DNA of 58,621 bases, from assembly GCA_040394475.1 (NCBI GenBank), contig JBEBSD010000037.1, forward strand, positions 1 through 58,621. The letters run 5' to 3'. The notes beneath the pieces were generated by a model. It saw only the letters and a list, made by a program, of their open reading frames with translations. It had not been told where the DNA came from and did not search any database. This DNA comes from JBEBSD01 sp040394475. GTDB lineage: Bacteria; Bacteroidota; Bacteroidia; Cytophagales; Spirosomataceae. The position numbers were made by a program, and so were the translations under genes. Below are positions 44,101 to 53,200 of the stretch, piece after piece (within the stretch, counting starts at the first letter, position 1; the number at the start of each line of letters is the position of its first letter).

Positions 44101-44371
44101 CGGGACGCATAGCAATAGCGGGATCATTAGCGTAAAGATTCCGGAACGACAGCTTGCGTCTGTCTACCCGGTTCCGGCTGATCGTGGTTTCCAGGTGGAA
44201 GGACAGGGAATTGCCGGCACCACCGCGACCCTTACCAATGTGCTGGGAGTGGTCTTAAAAACATGGACGTTCGCTTCAGATCTGCACTATGTAGACAGTA
44301 GTTTGCTGCAGCCAGGCGTGTATTTTATCCGGCTCCAGGATGGAACTACGTTGAAAGCCGTTAAAAAATAA
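41177..44371 (+). CDS. Ubiquitin-like domain fused to a beta-helix surface protein with T9SS sorting domain
   Basis: 1064 residues from 41177; the ATG at 41204 (MRRIPVWATLF) gives a tighter signal peptide, cleaved near APA-N30. Residues 63-135 (41363-41581) align without gaps to eukaryotic ubiquitin: MQIF, TGET, SSDAIQQVKHKI, GFPVPQQQLAF, ADGRILGDYEL, GSTLQLL, about 36 of 73 identical. The Gly-Gly tail is absent and the chain continues into a linker. From about 142 (NVLYVDINVN) to about 710 runs a beta-helix with rungs such as CTFSGNSATADGGGMHN. The GFSGFF module (about 720-885), a pre-sorting sandwich (PLPVRLVSFSG) and the T9SS domain (YPVPADRGF, LQPGVYFIRLQDG) follow, nearly identical to those of the protein at 28742. 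It is a predicted surface protein exposing a ubiquitin fold; the function is unknown. Confidence 0.93.
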   Translation: MEKLLPLPSMRRIPVWATLFVLLSTAAPANDFNPAGQAPISHRSEGGTTDRPAHAFRLEPVSMQIFIEAWTGETFKLDVFSSDAIQQVKHKINDIKGFPVPQQQLAFGGTILADGRILGDYELPDGSTLQLLRRMQVDNNNVLYVDINVNTGVGGYTGIGDSWDNAIPQLADALKWAREQYYGGTHGWSNANPLRIYVAIGAYLPAYHAGDGSYTTDGDRLNAFVLVPNVQLYGGFDPANGVETLEDERMLPDVDNPGQGTVLSGDLDGDDDQTDFSGYSENVYHVVIAAGNLGAGSMDGFTITSGAASGDVGGSFGVNGFPVSSEAGGGMVTSFSSPSLTDCLFSRNIAIRGGGMVNISTASKPSLTRCIFLGNYAQEGAGMINSQAEPQLTGCMFLENSAFQAGGGMCNVQASPSITATTFKRNSADSGGGIANGGNTLSLDQCDFSENTARNGGGLMNSAATLSLTGCTFSGNSATADGGGMHNIESGLSLTGCTFLQNSADQRGGAMRNDRSSVTMLNSKLLNNTAPQGGAIINESCPAISLTNCLFSGNSAMVAAAMMSGICEAIALTNCTISGNTASLAGGSLANIQGPVSLANVIIWGNDVNGDFTDQTASFSTQGNDLPEISNSLIANWGGSADWDDTRGVDGGGNIDTDPLFTDPVNGDYRLQTCSPAINKGDNVLLPGGLTEDADGNPRTVHAVVDMGAFEYQGGFPTGNLALHNDESTKNISGATDFFGNDEACRLIARVEPSGTAPVSGSITASVGIDPEVAFHNASPYVQRHYLINAQTGGSARITLYFTQAEFNHFNDEMTTGLLPAHPSDDANKTNLRVYQFHGEAGSTPGDYQGAPLTVIAPQEEDIVWNDVNGRWEVNFDVEGFSGFFIGSVAGPLPVRLVSFSGSPDAEHAVMLHWEVVEQQDINAYTVEYRSNGGTFEEAGTVAATQTPVARYTFSHTPPRGKGIAYYRLRILEADGTHSNSGIISVKIPERQLASVYPVPADRGFQVEGQGIAGTTATLTNVLGVVLKTWTFASDLHYVDSSLLQPGVYFIRLQDGTTLKAVKK

Positions 44372-44413
44372 ACGAGTGATCGTTGCCGGCAACTGCCTGA
44401 AAAAGACACAAAA

Positions 44414-44446
44414 AAAAGAGGCTGCTCTTTTGGGACAGCCTCTTTT
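44414..44446. terminator. Bidirectional rho-independent terminator between convergent genes
   Basis: AAAAGAGGCTG (44414-44424) pairs with CAGCCTCTTTT (44436-44446), an 11-bp stem with an 11-base loop. T-rich on the right and A-rich on the left, it can stop both the rightward beta-helix gene ending at 44371 and the leftward gene ending at 44470. Confidence 0.92.
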
Positions 44447-44469
44447 CGGGGATAATACGACAACTGTAC

Positions 44470-46074
44470 CTACCACAGGACCATTACTTTGCGTGTGTTC
44501 ACGGTACCGTCGATGAACCTGATCTTCACAAAATAAATTCCGGCAGTTAATCCTCGCACATCAATCCCACCGGTTGCAACCCGGGCGATTGCCGTTGAGT
44601 GATATATCACACTTCCTTTGGTATCAACGATCGAAATTTCCTTCACATCTACTGCTAAAGGGCTTCCATCAGAATACTTCACAAACAGCATATTGGTAAT
44701 CGGATTCGGATAGGCCATTATTTCCTGTCCGGCATGCTCAACTATTATGCTCCGGATAGTACTATAGGCAAACGTCCCGTCCTTATCCAGCATCTTCAGG
44801 CGATAATAGTTAATACCGCTGACCGGCGCTTCGTCGGCTAAGGTGTAATGGAGAATTGCCTTGCTTTCACCTGCTGCTGCTTTTCTGCCTATAACATTCC
44901 AGTTCCTGCTATCATTGCTGCGCTCTACTTCAAAACGGTCAGTGTTGGATTCTTCCGTAGTAGTCCAGCTAACCAGCGCTGTCCCGGCTTCCTGTTTTAC
45001 AAGAAAGGCAACAAGTGTTACGGGTAAGACACTTTCATTATTTGCCTTGGTCAGGTAGGAATTCGGACTGTCGCCTGTAGCCGGGATGTTAACGCCGGCG
45101 AGATCCTGGACAGTTGCACCAGGGATAGGAGAGGCATCGGCGGTGAACGAGCCGGGCAATCCGCTTTCTTCGGTAGCAACCGACCACGCTGTGCCACTGT
45201 ATTGCGTCACAAAATGAGGCTCTCCGGAATTAAAAGGCGCCACATCGGTATCTTCATTGTGCTGCAAAGCAACTGTTGCCATACCTCCTGCATCTGCATA
45301 AATGTGCCACGTCCGCTCCGGACCACCCGTAAGCATTGTTTCATCAGATGCACTCGCGGCATAAGTTTGCACACTTACATGATAGGCGCCCTCTCCCGTC
45401 ACCTGTGCAGGTGTATAATCGGCAGCTGCTATCCCTACGGGAAAAATAAACCCGTCGGACGCGTCAATCTTGACCATATGGCTTTGCACACTGTTATTTG
45501 TGATCACCATTCTACCTGGCCTGTAGTTGCTGATGGTAGCGTCCTGGTCGAATACAAAGTCACCGGTTATGCCATCCGTTGCATCTAGCCATACATTTGC
45601 ACCCTCTAGGCTCAGGTCAAAATCTTTACCGATTTTCAGGGTACTTACACTTGTATTGTCCACCCAGCCTGCGGCAGACAAATCGGCCGCTAACACCACA
45701 TTTTTTATTTCCATACCATCCTCATTGGCATGGACAATGTTAACGTCAATAAATAAGTTATCATTTCCATCGACGATAGTGGCTGCACCCTCGCCGCCGA
45801 CTTCTCCGGAATTATAGATCACCATCGTTCCAGAACCGGTGATCTTAGCAAGGGGGCTTATCCAGACGTACTTACTGTAGATATGCCAGGTACCGTCAAT
45901 CGTAATATCGGCGTCGGGGCCGATATAGAGCGTTTCCGCCAGTGTTGTTCTGGTTGCTCCCACATACCTGGTACTATTCTCGGTGTTGCTGCTCCCCGGC
46001 GCCTGGCTGAGCGCATCCGCACCGGATAATATTGCGATGCACAAATGGAATATGCATATGGATAGTTTGTTCAT
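44470..46074 (-). CDS. Secreted protein with T9SS sorting domain
   Basis: 534 residues with a signal peptide (LSGADALSQ). The N-terminal 270 residues are beta-rich (LYIGPDADITIDGTWHIYSK, KITGSGTMVIYNSGEVGG, KIGKDFDLSLEGANVW) and look like a short right-handed beta-solenoid without cysteines. Then follow a region with TWHIYADAGGMATVALQHNE, a pre-sorting sandwich (LPVTLVAFLVKQ; NYYRLKMLDKDGTF) and the T9SS sorting domain (MAYPNPITNMLFVKY, GLTAGIYFVKIRF). It lies 34 bp downstream of the YadA-head/S74 gene on the same strand, so the two probably form an operon and may act together at the cell surface. The specific function is not recognisable. Confidence 0.88.
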   Translation of the reverse strand: MNKLSICIFHLCIAILSGADALSQAPGSSNTENSTRYVGATRTTLAETLYIGPDADITIDGTWHIYSKYVWISPLAKITGSGTMVIYNSGEVGGEGAATIVDGNDNLFIDVNIVHANEDGMEIKNVVLAADLSAAGWVDNTSVSTLKIGKDFDLSLEGANVWLDATDGITGDFVFDQDATISNYRPGRMVITNNSVQSHMVKIDASDGFIFPVGIAAADYTPAQVTGEGAYHVSVQTYAASASDETMLTGGPERTWHIYADAGGMATVALQHNEDTDVAPFNSGEPHFVTQYSGTAWSVATEESGLPGSFTADASPIPGATVQDLAGVNIPATGDSPNSYLTKANNESVLPVTLVAFLVKQEAGTALVSWTTTEESNTDRFEVERSNDSRNWNVIGRKAAAGESKAILHYTLADEAPVSGINYYRLKMLDKDGTFAYSTIRSIIVEHAGQEIMAYPNPITNMLFVKYSDGSPLAVDVKEISIVDTKGSVIYHSTAIARVATGGIDVRGLTAGIYFVKIRFIDGTVNTRKVMVLW

Positions 46075-46108
46075 GTGCTATCGAATTGATTGTTCTGAAG
46101 AATACAAA

Positions 46109-47899
46109 TTACTTCCTTTTAAGAATCAGTTTCTCGAGCCTTTCAATTCTGGCATTCAACTCTGCATTCTTCTTCGCCAATTCGATGTTCTCTTTAGCCA
46201 ATGCCTGGATGGCGATCATATTGATCCCATCGAAATCAGCCTGGTTGATACTATCATCATTTCCAATTGTTCCCACACCATCATTCCCGAATGCTTCGTA
46301 GAAGTCTTCTGCCATCGGGCCGTAATGCCGTAATTTTGTTTTGTCCTGACCTTTGTAGTTCCAGCTGGTAAGATCAAATTCCATTATTTTTGCCAGTACC
46401 TGCTTTCCGTCCACCGGCACAAAGTTTTCTTTCAGGATTTTGCTCGACATCGTTGACCAGGCATTGGCACCGTTAGCAAGTTGTGCTCCAATATTGCTTA
46501 CGCTTTGTGCCTGCGTCATAAAACGGTATCCGCCCTGAAACCTGGCCGTAAACTGATTATCCGAACTACTGGCCACGTTGTTTCCGGCCACGAGTGAATT
46601 GAGATGGTTTGAAGAGGTTGAAGTTCCCATAGAGATCGCGTTCACACCCTCTGCACCCGTAGTTGCCCCGTTACCGAAAGCAGTCGATCTTACTCCATTT
46701 GCAATTGCACCACTTCCAAAAGCTGTTGAAGTTTCCACATTTGCCCTGCTCTGGTAACCAAAAGCAGTACTGTAAAGTCCGCCGGCTATGGTTTCTCCCC
46801 CGAAAGCAGTCGAAGTATTGCCAGTGGCACGTGTATCAAAGCCAAAAGCCGTCGACCGCATTTCCGTAGCCCTGGCAAGGTAACCAAAAGCCGTACTGCT
46901 GGGACCGCTGGCAATAGTTGTATTTCCAAACGCGGTCGACCGGTCTCCGGAAGCAGCTGTATTAGCGCCAAAAGCGGTACTCACATCACCACTGGCAAGG
47001 GAAGAAACACCAAAGGCAGTAGCGTCCGATGCATTTATTCCGGTGATTGAGCTGTTCCCGAATGCGGTGCCCCTCACGCCTCTTGCTTCTGTACTCAACC
47101 CAAATGCAGTGCTGTTGATACCAGTAGCCCTGGTACCGTTCCCAAATGCAGTGCCATTGGCAGCATCTGCTCCCACAATCGTATTATAGCCAAATGCAGT
47201 ACTCCTGGATCCTCTGGCCTCTGATCCGTTTCCGAAAGCCGTAGAATTTGCTCCTGACGCTATGGTAGCATCACCAAGTGCCATTGACCTCAAACCCGTT
47301 GCCTTAACCTGATATCCTACCGCAAATGAGCTTCCGCCTGATGCCTCATTTCCAGACCCCATCGCAATAGAGTTAGCACCCACGGTACCCTGGGGATTGT
47401 TTCCCCCGCGGATGGCGCCTTCAACATGAAGTGCCGCTCCGTCATAAACGTTGTTCCTTCCAATGGCCACCGTCCCGTTTTGATAAATATCCTGACTGTT
47501 CAAGGTAGCTGGAGTAGTGGTATTCTGAACATTCCACGGCTCTATATAAGACGGCTGGGCTTGCCTGGTGGCTACCCATCCGGTCCCATCCCAATAATAG
47601 ACCCCCTGTCCTCCTGTAATAACCGGATAGGAGGAAGAACCTGTCAGACCGACGTTGGTATTGTAAACGGTATAACCCCCTTCAGTCGGAGCCGCGCCAT
47701 TCAATCCCCAATTTGTAGTAGCAGTTAATGAAACCCGTGTCAGTAGCAGCGCTTTGTCGCTGCTTTCGAGGTCAAGCAATGCCCCGGCTTTTGGAAGGTT
47801 ACCGGATGCTGGTACCGTACCGTCTTTAATCTTGTCTTGTGCTGAAACCGCCGTACACAGGAATGTCATTCCTAAGAGAAGGTGAAAAGTTTTTTTCAT
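46109..47899 (-). CDS. YadA-head-repeat adhesin with C-terminal S74 intramolecular chaperone
   Basis: 596 residues with a signal peptide (FLCTAVSAQ). Residues about 165-440 are some 19 left-handed head repeats of 14-16 residues (GNGSEARGSRSTAFGYNT, STAFGGETIAGG), the YadA/Hep_Hag collagen-binding-type fold that assembles as trimers. The C-terminus carries a peptidase S74 chaperone domain (SSKILKENFVPVDGKQVLAK, HYGPMAEDFYEAFG), which in phage tail spikes drives trimerisation and then cleaves itself off at a Ser such as the one in SSK. A final coiled coil (ENIELAKKNAELNARIERLE) ends the protein. There is no YadA membrane anchor and no T9SS domain, so how it is held at the surface is unclear; the following gene product may help. 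Confidence 0.92.
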   Translation of the reverse strand: MKKTFHLLLGMTFLCTAVSAQDKIKDGTVPASGNLPKAGALLDLESSDKALLLTRVSLTATTNWGLNGAAPTEGGYTVYNTNVGLTGSSSYPVITGGQGVYYWDGTGWVATRQAQPSYIEPWNVQNTTTPATLNSQDIYQNGTVAIGRNNVYDGAALHVEGAIRGGNNPQGTVGANSIAMGSGNEASGGSSFAVGYQVKATGLRSMALGDATIASGANSTAFGNGSEARGSRSTAFGYNTIVGADAANGTAFGNGTRATGINSTAFGLSTEARGVRGTAFGNSSITGINASDATAFGVSSLASGDVSTAFGANTAASGDRSTAFGNTTIASGPSSTAFGYLARATEMRSTAFGFDTRATGNTSTAFGGETIAGGLYSTAFGYQSRANVETSTAFGSGAIANGVRSTAFGNGATTGAEGVNAISMGTSTSSNHLNSLVAGNNVASSSDNQFTARFQGGYRFMTQAQSVSNIGAQLANGANAWSTMSSKILKENFVPVDGKQVLAKIMEFDLTSWNYKGQDKTKLRHYGPMAEDFYEAFGNDGVGTIGNDDSINQADFDGINMIAIQALAKENIELAKKNAELNARIERLEKLILKRK

Positions 47900-48393
47900 T
47901 TGTATGTAGCTTAAACGAATAAGTAAATAGTAATCTATTGGATAATTTCTAAAATTAAGAAAATATTGTACTATTATAGTAAAATAAATTCTATTTTAAA
48001 TGTAGATATTATTTTTACCCAATAAAAATAATTGTATCCTCTGCCTCCCCCCTCCATGTTCTCCTGATTTACACCGCCCCGGGGTTATGAGATTACGTTC
48101 TTCCGGGACTTTCAGGGAGTCCAATATCGAAGTCCCCCGTTGTACCAGCCCGTAACCTAAACCCGGCCAACGGGTCTGAAAGGATTGCTAGCAACTGTGG
48201 TATCATGCACAAAGAAAAGAAAGCTACCTAACCTGTATATTTTATATTATTTACATTAGTAGCTGTTTAAAGGAACTGGAAGAGTATTGTGATTTATTAA
48301 AAAAAGATCCTGATATTGTGCAATCCAAAAGATTACTTTCGGTCGTCCCCACTCGTAACATAGAAAGGTCTACCCCTATTAAAGTCCGTTCCC
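47900..48393. other. Divergent intergenic region
   Basis: About 490 bp between the leftward adhesin gene and the rightward sigma gene. 47910-48040 is very AT-rich, suitable for the adhesin promoter. The remainder contains a GC-rich patch (CCGCCCCGGGG near 48070) and the upstream region of the sigma gene. I see no gene, RNA or strong hairpin. Confidence 0.5.
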
Positions 48394-48999
48394 ATGAAGG
48401 AATTCTCCCGCTATCCGACCGACCAGGCGCTCTGGCTTCAGCTTTTGGCAGGAGATATAGCGGCATTTGAGGAAATGATGCGCCGGTACGGAAAGCTTTT
48501 GTACCGGTACGGGACAAAATTCACACCGGATCAGGAACTGGTGAAAGACTGCATCCAGGATCTCTTTCTTGATATCTGGGAAAAAAGGAATTCCGTGAAC
48601 AGCGGGATACCTCCCAGGCCCTACCTGCTGTCCTCTCTCCGGCGACGCGTGCACCGGGCGTGTCAATCCCGGCCGGAATTCAGGGAAGCCGCAGACGAGT
48701 ACACCTTTGATGTGGAGTTCTCGATCGAGCAAAAAATCATACAGGATGAATCCACCCTGCAGCTGACCGGTCAGGTCCGCACGCTGCTGAATCAGCTGCC
48801 GCGGCGGCAAAAGGAGGTCATTTATCTGAAGTTTTTCAACAATCTCTCCCGGGATGAGATCGCGGGGATTATGCAAATCGCCCCTCAAACGGTTTCAAAC
48901 CAGCTCCAGATAGCCCTCAGATGGCTTCAGGAAAATGGAAAAACAGCCCTTAAATTGTCGCTCCTCCATTTTCTTTTTACCTGTTATCCGCTGCTCTGA
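48394..48999 (+). CDS. ECF sigma factor of a Sus-type operon
   Basis: 201 residues. Region 2 is FEEMMRRYGKLLYRYGTKF then VKDCIQDLFLDIWEKRN; region 4 is LPRRQKEVIYLKFFNNLSRD followed by MQIAPQTVSNQLQIALRWL, the DNA-reading helix-turn-helix. The hydrophobic tail LLHFLFTCYPLL is typical of the Bacteroidota class controlled by FecR anti-sigmas. It is the first gene of an apparent six-gene operon: FecR follows after 81 bp, then STN-SusC, SusD and two sulfatases. It is expected to be released by FecR when the SusC transporter is loaded, and to switch on its own operon. Confidence 0.95.
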   Translation: MKEFSRYPTDQALWLQLLAGDIAAFEEMMRRYGKLLYRYGTKFTPDQELVKDCIQDLFLDIWEKRNSVNSGIPPRPYLLSSLRRRVHRACQSRPEFREAADEYTFDVEFSIEQKIIQDESTLQLTGQVRTLLNQLPRRQKEVIYLKFFNNLSRDEIAGIMQIAPQTVSNQLQIALRWLQENGKTALKLSLLHFLFTCYPLL

Positions 49000-49080
49000 G
49001 GCGTTCCAAAAAAAAGTACCGGATTTTATGGTATCTGTACCGGGCCCGCGTCTATTTTATAGTAAGTGATCAACTATAAA

Positions 49081-50163
49081 ATGCAAGAAGACGAGAATTT
49101 CAGTGCGGACCGTTTAGTCTGGGATGACGCTTTCAGGGAATGGGTGCTGGCGCCTACTCCTGAAACAGATGCCAGGTGGCAACAATGGCTTCGGACTCAT
49201 CCTGATCGCCGGGACGAGGTGGAGCGGGCCCGCAAGATCCTGTTGTCCATCACGATCACTGAAGACCAGCTCTCCGACAGTGACCTGGAATCCATTGTAC
49301 AGAATACCCTCGTTCAGGCGCGAAAGAGTGATCCGGGCTCCCCTCGTCACAGAAGACTGCTGCCAGTAGTCCGGTACGCTGCGGCGGTTGCCTTTCTTGC
49401 GGGGCTGGGGTGGTGGTTCCTCTCATCGGGCAGCATGCCGTCGCCATTGCTTCCTGCCGGGCTCTATTCAGAAACGGCTGTGGTAACGAAGTACAACCGC
49501 ACCGGGCAGCCATTGGAAGTGAGCCTGCCGGACGGCTCGCTGGTCGTCTTACAGCCTTCGAGCTTCCTGCGCTATGCTCCCGCGTTCGGGTTGGCGCTAC
49601 GAGAGGTAGAACTGGTGGGAGAAGCCTTTTTCGATGTCCGCAGAGATACCGCCAGGCCCTTTCTGGTGACCACCGGAGATATGGTGACCAAAGTATTGGG
49701 CACTTCCTTTTGGGTGCGGTCTTATCCCCGGGCCGCCGAGGCTTCAATAGCAGTCAAAACGGGTCGTGTGGCGGTTTTCCGACGGGAGTCCTATCCTGCC
49801 GGCAATACCGGCGCTGAGGTGTCCGACAGTACGATACTCACACCGAACCAGCAGGTGGTGTTTTCCAGAAACGCCGGCAGCTGGCGGAAAAGCCTCGTCG
49901 ACAGCCCTGAACCCATCGCCCAGTCGGCCCAAAGCACCCGGTTCCAGTATGACGAAACCCCGGTCTCCACGGCCTTCAGGGACCTGGAAGCCGTGTATGG
50001 CATTGAGATCATTTTCGAGGAAAAACTGAACCGGTGCCATGTAACCGCCGCGATCAACGGCTTGCCCATGTACGAACAGCTTCGTGTACTGTGTAAGGCG
50101 ATCGGCGCCCGCTATACGGTCAGCGATGGAATCATCCGGATCGAAGGCAGCGCCTGTAACTAA
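49081..50163 (+). CDS. FecR-family anti-sigma factor
   Basis: I chose the ATG at 49081 (MQEDENFSADRLVWDD, 360 residues) over the GTG at 49066. The N-terminal ~95 residues are cytoplasmic and should hold the sigma factor. One membrane helix lies at about 97-116 (VVRYAAAVAFLAGLGWWF). The periplasmic FecR domain follows (EVSLPDGSLVVLQPSSFLRY, GEAFFDVRRDTARPFLVTT, VLGTSFWVRSY), then a DUF4974-like end (FQYDETPVSTAFRDLEAVYG, GLPMYEQLRVLCKAIGARYT). The C-terminal part is expected to touch the STN domain of the SusC encoded next. It is co-transcribed with the sigma gene upstream. Confidence 0.95.
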   Translation: MQEDENFSADRLVWDDAFREWVLAPTPETDARWQQWLRTHPDRRDEVERARKILLSITITEDQLSDSDLESIVQNTLVQARKSDPGSPRHRRLLPVVRYAAAVAFLAGLGWWFLSSGSMPSPLLPAGLYSETAVVTKYNRTGQPLEVSLPDGSLVVLQPSSFLRYAPAFGLALREVELVGEAFFDVRRDTARPFLVTTGDMVTKVLGTSFWVRSYPRAAEASIAVKTGRVAVFRRESYPAGNTGAEVSDSTILTPNQQVVFSRNAGSWRKSLVDSPEPIAQSAQSTRFQYDETPVSTAFRDLEAVYGIEIIFEEKLNRCHVTAAINGLPMYEQLRVLCKAIGARYTVSDGIIRIEGSACN

Positions 50164-50169
50164 AAAGAA

Positions 50170-50195
50170 GTCAACCCTGGTGGCTCAGGGTTGAC
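50170..50195 (+). promoter_or_regulatory. Perfect hairpin between FecR and SusC genes
   Basis: GTCAACCCTG (50170-50179) and CAGGGTTGAC (50186-50195) form a perfect 10-bp inverted repeat with a 6-base loop, starting six bases after the FecR stop. There is no T-run, so it is not a standard terminator. It could set RNA stability or limit polar expression between the regulatory and uptake genes, or be an operator. Confidence 0.6.
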
Positions 50196-50286
50196 GCCCA
50201 CCCTATTCCGCTTCCGGACGGCAAATCCACAAACAGTGGGTAGGGGGTTGTTTTGCTCATCATCTTATAACAAAACGTTCAAATGT

Positions 50287-53200
50287 ATGAAAAAAGAATT
50301 TATCGTCCACCAGTATCTGCTGACAATCGTGCGATCGGGATATTTTCCACTACTGCTGATTCTTGCTGCTTTAGGATCTGCAACTGCTACCGACAGCAGG
50401 GCGCAGAATGACCTTTCCGGAAAGGTCACCCTGACTGCCAATGAATGGGAACTGAAAAAAGTGCTGCAGCATATTGAGAAGCAAACGGATTTTCAGTTCG
50501 TTTTCTCCTCCGGCGTGATCGATGCAAAACGCCGGGTTTCGTATCGGATCAACGGCGAGCCGTTGGGGAAGGTGCTGGAGGGGCTGCTGGCCCCGCTGAA
50601 CATAGACTATGAGGTTTCGGGCAAGATGATTATCCTGAGCAGGAAGGAGTCCCCTACCGGCCTGGCTGATCCTCCTGTCCCGTTCGTCCCTGCGCTGCAA
50701 CGGATAACCGGAACCGTAAAGGATGAAAGCGGAGAGGTTTTGCCCGGCGTTACGGTCCTGGTAAAGGGTACACAGCAGGGCACTACCACCGATCAAAACG
50801 GCGGGTTTGAACTGGAAATACCGGACGAATCTTCCGTGTTGATCTTTTCCTTTGTAGGTTACCTGACCCAGGAAGCCCTGGCAGGCAATCGCACGCATCT
50901 CGAAATTCTGCTCCTTACCGACACAAAGGCGCTGGAAGAAGTAGTCGTTGTCGGCTACGGCACTCAAAAGAAAAGCGACCTGACCGGGGCGATCTCATCT
51001 GTCTCTGAAGAAAAATTGCAGAGCCGGCCGGTGACAGGATTCAACGATGCACTTCAGGGCCGGGCGGGCGGGGTACAGGTACGCCAGTCGGGCGGAGATC
51101 TCAGCGGTAATTTTACGATAGCGATCCGGGGGGTCGGGTCGGTCACCGGAAGCAGCCAGCCACTCATTGTAGTGGACGGGGTTCCGCTTTTCAGCGCCAA
51201 TTTCTCTACCATCAATCCCAAGGACATTGCGAGTATCGATATTCTCAAGGATGCATCCGCAACGGCCATCTACGGAGCGCGCGCAGCAAACGGTGTGGTG
51301 ATCATCACTACCAGGCAGGGAAAATCCGGCCATGTTAAATTCACGTTCCATACAGACCTTGGCATCGAGCAAATCACTAAAAAGTACGACCTCATGACCA
51401 CGGAAGAACAACGCAGATTGTTTGTCGAAGGGTTTACAAACGCGAACCGCGACATTTCCGTATACGACGATCCCGCACATCCGGCCTGGCAGGTAAACAC
51501 CGACTGGCAGCAACTGGGAACCCGCACCGGCTTCAGACAGAATTACAACCTTGGTTTTAGCGGAGGTTCGGAAACGACCCAGTTCTCAGGCTCGGTGGCC
51601 TACCTCGATAGAGAAGGGGTGCTGGTCAATACCGATCTGAAATCATGGTCGCTGAGGCTCAATCTGCAGTCGAAAGTAAAAGAGTGGCTGAAAATCACTT
51701 CGAGTTTGTCGGCCAGCTACCAAAAACAAAATTACCAGAATAACGACAACTGGGGTTCGGTAGGATACCGGAGCCTGGTCCATCAGCATTCCTATACCCT
51801 GCCGTACGACGAAAACGGGAATCTGACCGCCATCAATACCACCGCCGCGCCGTTTTTCGGTTCTAACGACAACCCTTTGATTGATTTACTTTTACCAACC
51901 CGGAAAAATAACGTTGCCAGGGTGCTGGGGAATGTCAAACTGGACTTTCTGCTTACACAGGATCTGACGCTTACTACCAGCCTGGGAGCCGATATGGTTA
52001 ACGGAGGGGACTATACCTATCTGCCTGTGTATGCCATCGGGTTGTTCAACAGACCGGAAGGGACGGTCACCGAACAGTCGATGCAGCAACTGAACTGGGT
52101 TTCGGATGTGTTTCTGACCTATAACAAAAGTATCGGAAAACATACCCTGGGAATGCTGGGAGGACTTTCCGCACAGCAGTTCCACAATAAAAATCATAGC
52201 GTCACCGGGCGCGGCACCATCGACAACGCACTCAACCAGCTCTCCAACCAGACCGGTTTTATTGCCACCGGGTCGGAAGTAGTCCCCGGTCTGGCTTCGG
52301 GCTTCCTCCGGTTCAACTATGGTTATGCCGGGAAGTACCTGCTGACCGCCACCATCCGGAGAGACGGATCTTCCAGGTTCGGGCCGGAAAACAAATTCGG
52401 GACGTTCCCTTCGGCTTCCGTGGCATGGAGGATCAGCGAAGAAGAATTCATGCGCGATTCGGGGGCCCTGCATGACCTGAAGCTGCGGGCAAGCTACGGC
52501 CTTACCGGCAACCAGGATATCGGCAATTTCGCCTTCATTACCCGTGCGATGGCGGCGCCCTATGTGTTCGGGAATACCGTCACCGTAGGCAATGCGTCGC
52601 AGAATATCGGCAATCCCCACCTCCAGTGGGAGACGTCCGAGCAAATGGATATAGGCGTGGATTTCGCTGTTTTAGGCGGAAAGATAAGCGGAACGATCGA
52701 CTATTACCTGAAAAACTCCAGGGACCTGCTGGTGTCTACGCCGATACCGCTTACCTCCGGCGTCAATGAGGATCCTATTCTGAATATCGGCTCCCTGCGG
52801 AATTCCGGTGTGGAGTTTTCGGTATTCTCCAGAAACATTAACCGCAATTCGTTCACCTGGACCACCGATTTCAACATTACCTATAACCGCAATAAAGTGC
52901 TCAACATCGGGACTAATTCCATCGGGAACCCCCTATCCATTCCCGGTGAACTGATTCCATTATCCAACCAACCCGCCAACCTGACACGGGCAGGCCACCC
53001 TGTAGGCGCCTTTTACATGTATGAGTTTGCGGGAATCTGGCAGACCGGAGAAGAAGAAGCGGCACAGAAATGGTCCGCCGCAGAACCCGGCGATCCGAGG
53101 TATACCGACCTGAACGGGAACGGCCTGTTTGATGAAGGCGACAAAATGTACGTAGGAAATCCTCATCCGCTATTTTTTGGGGGAATGGACAACACCATCC

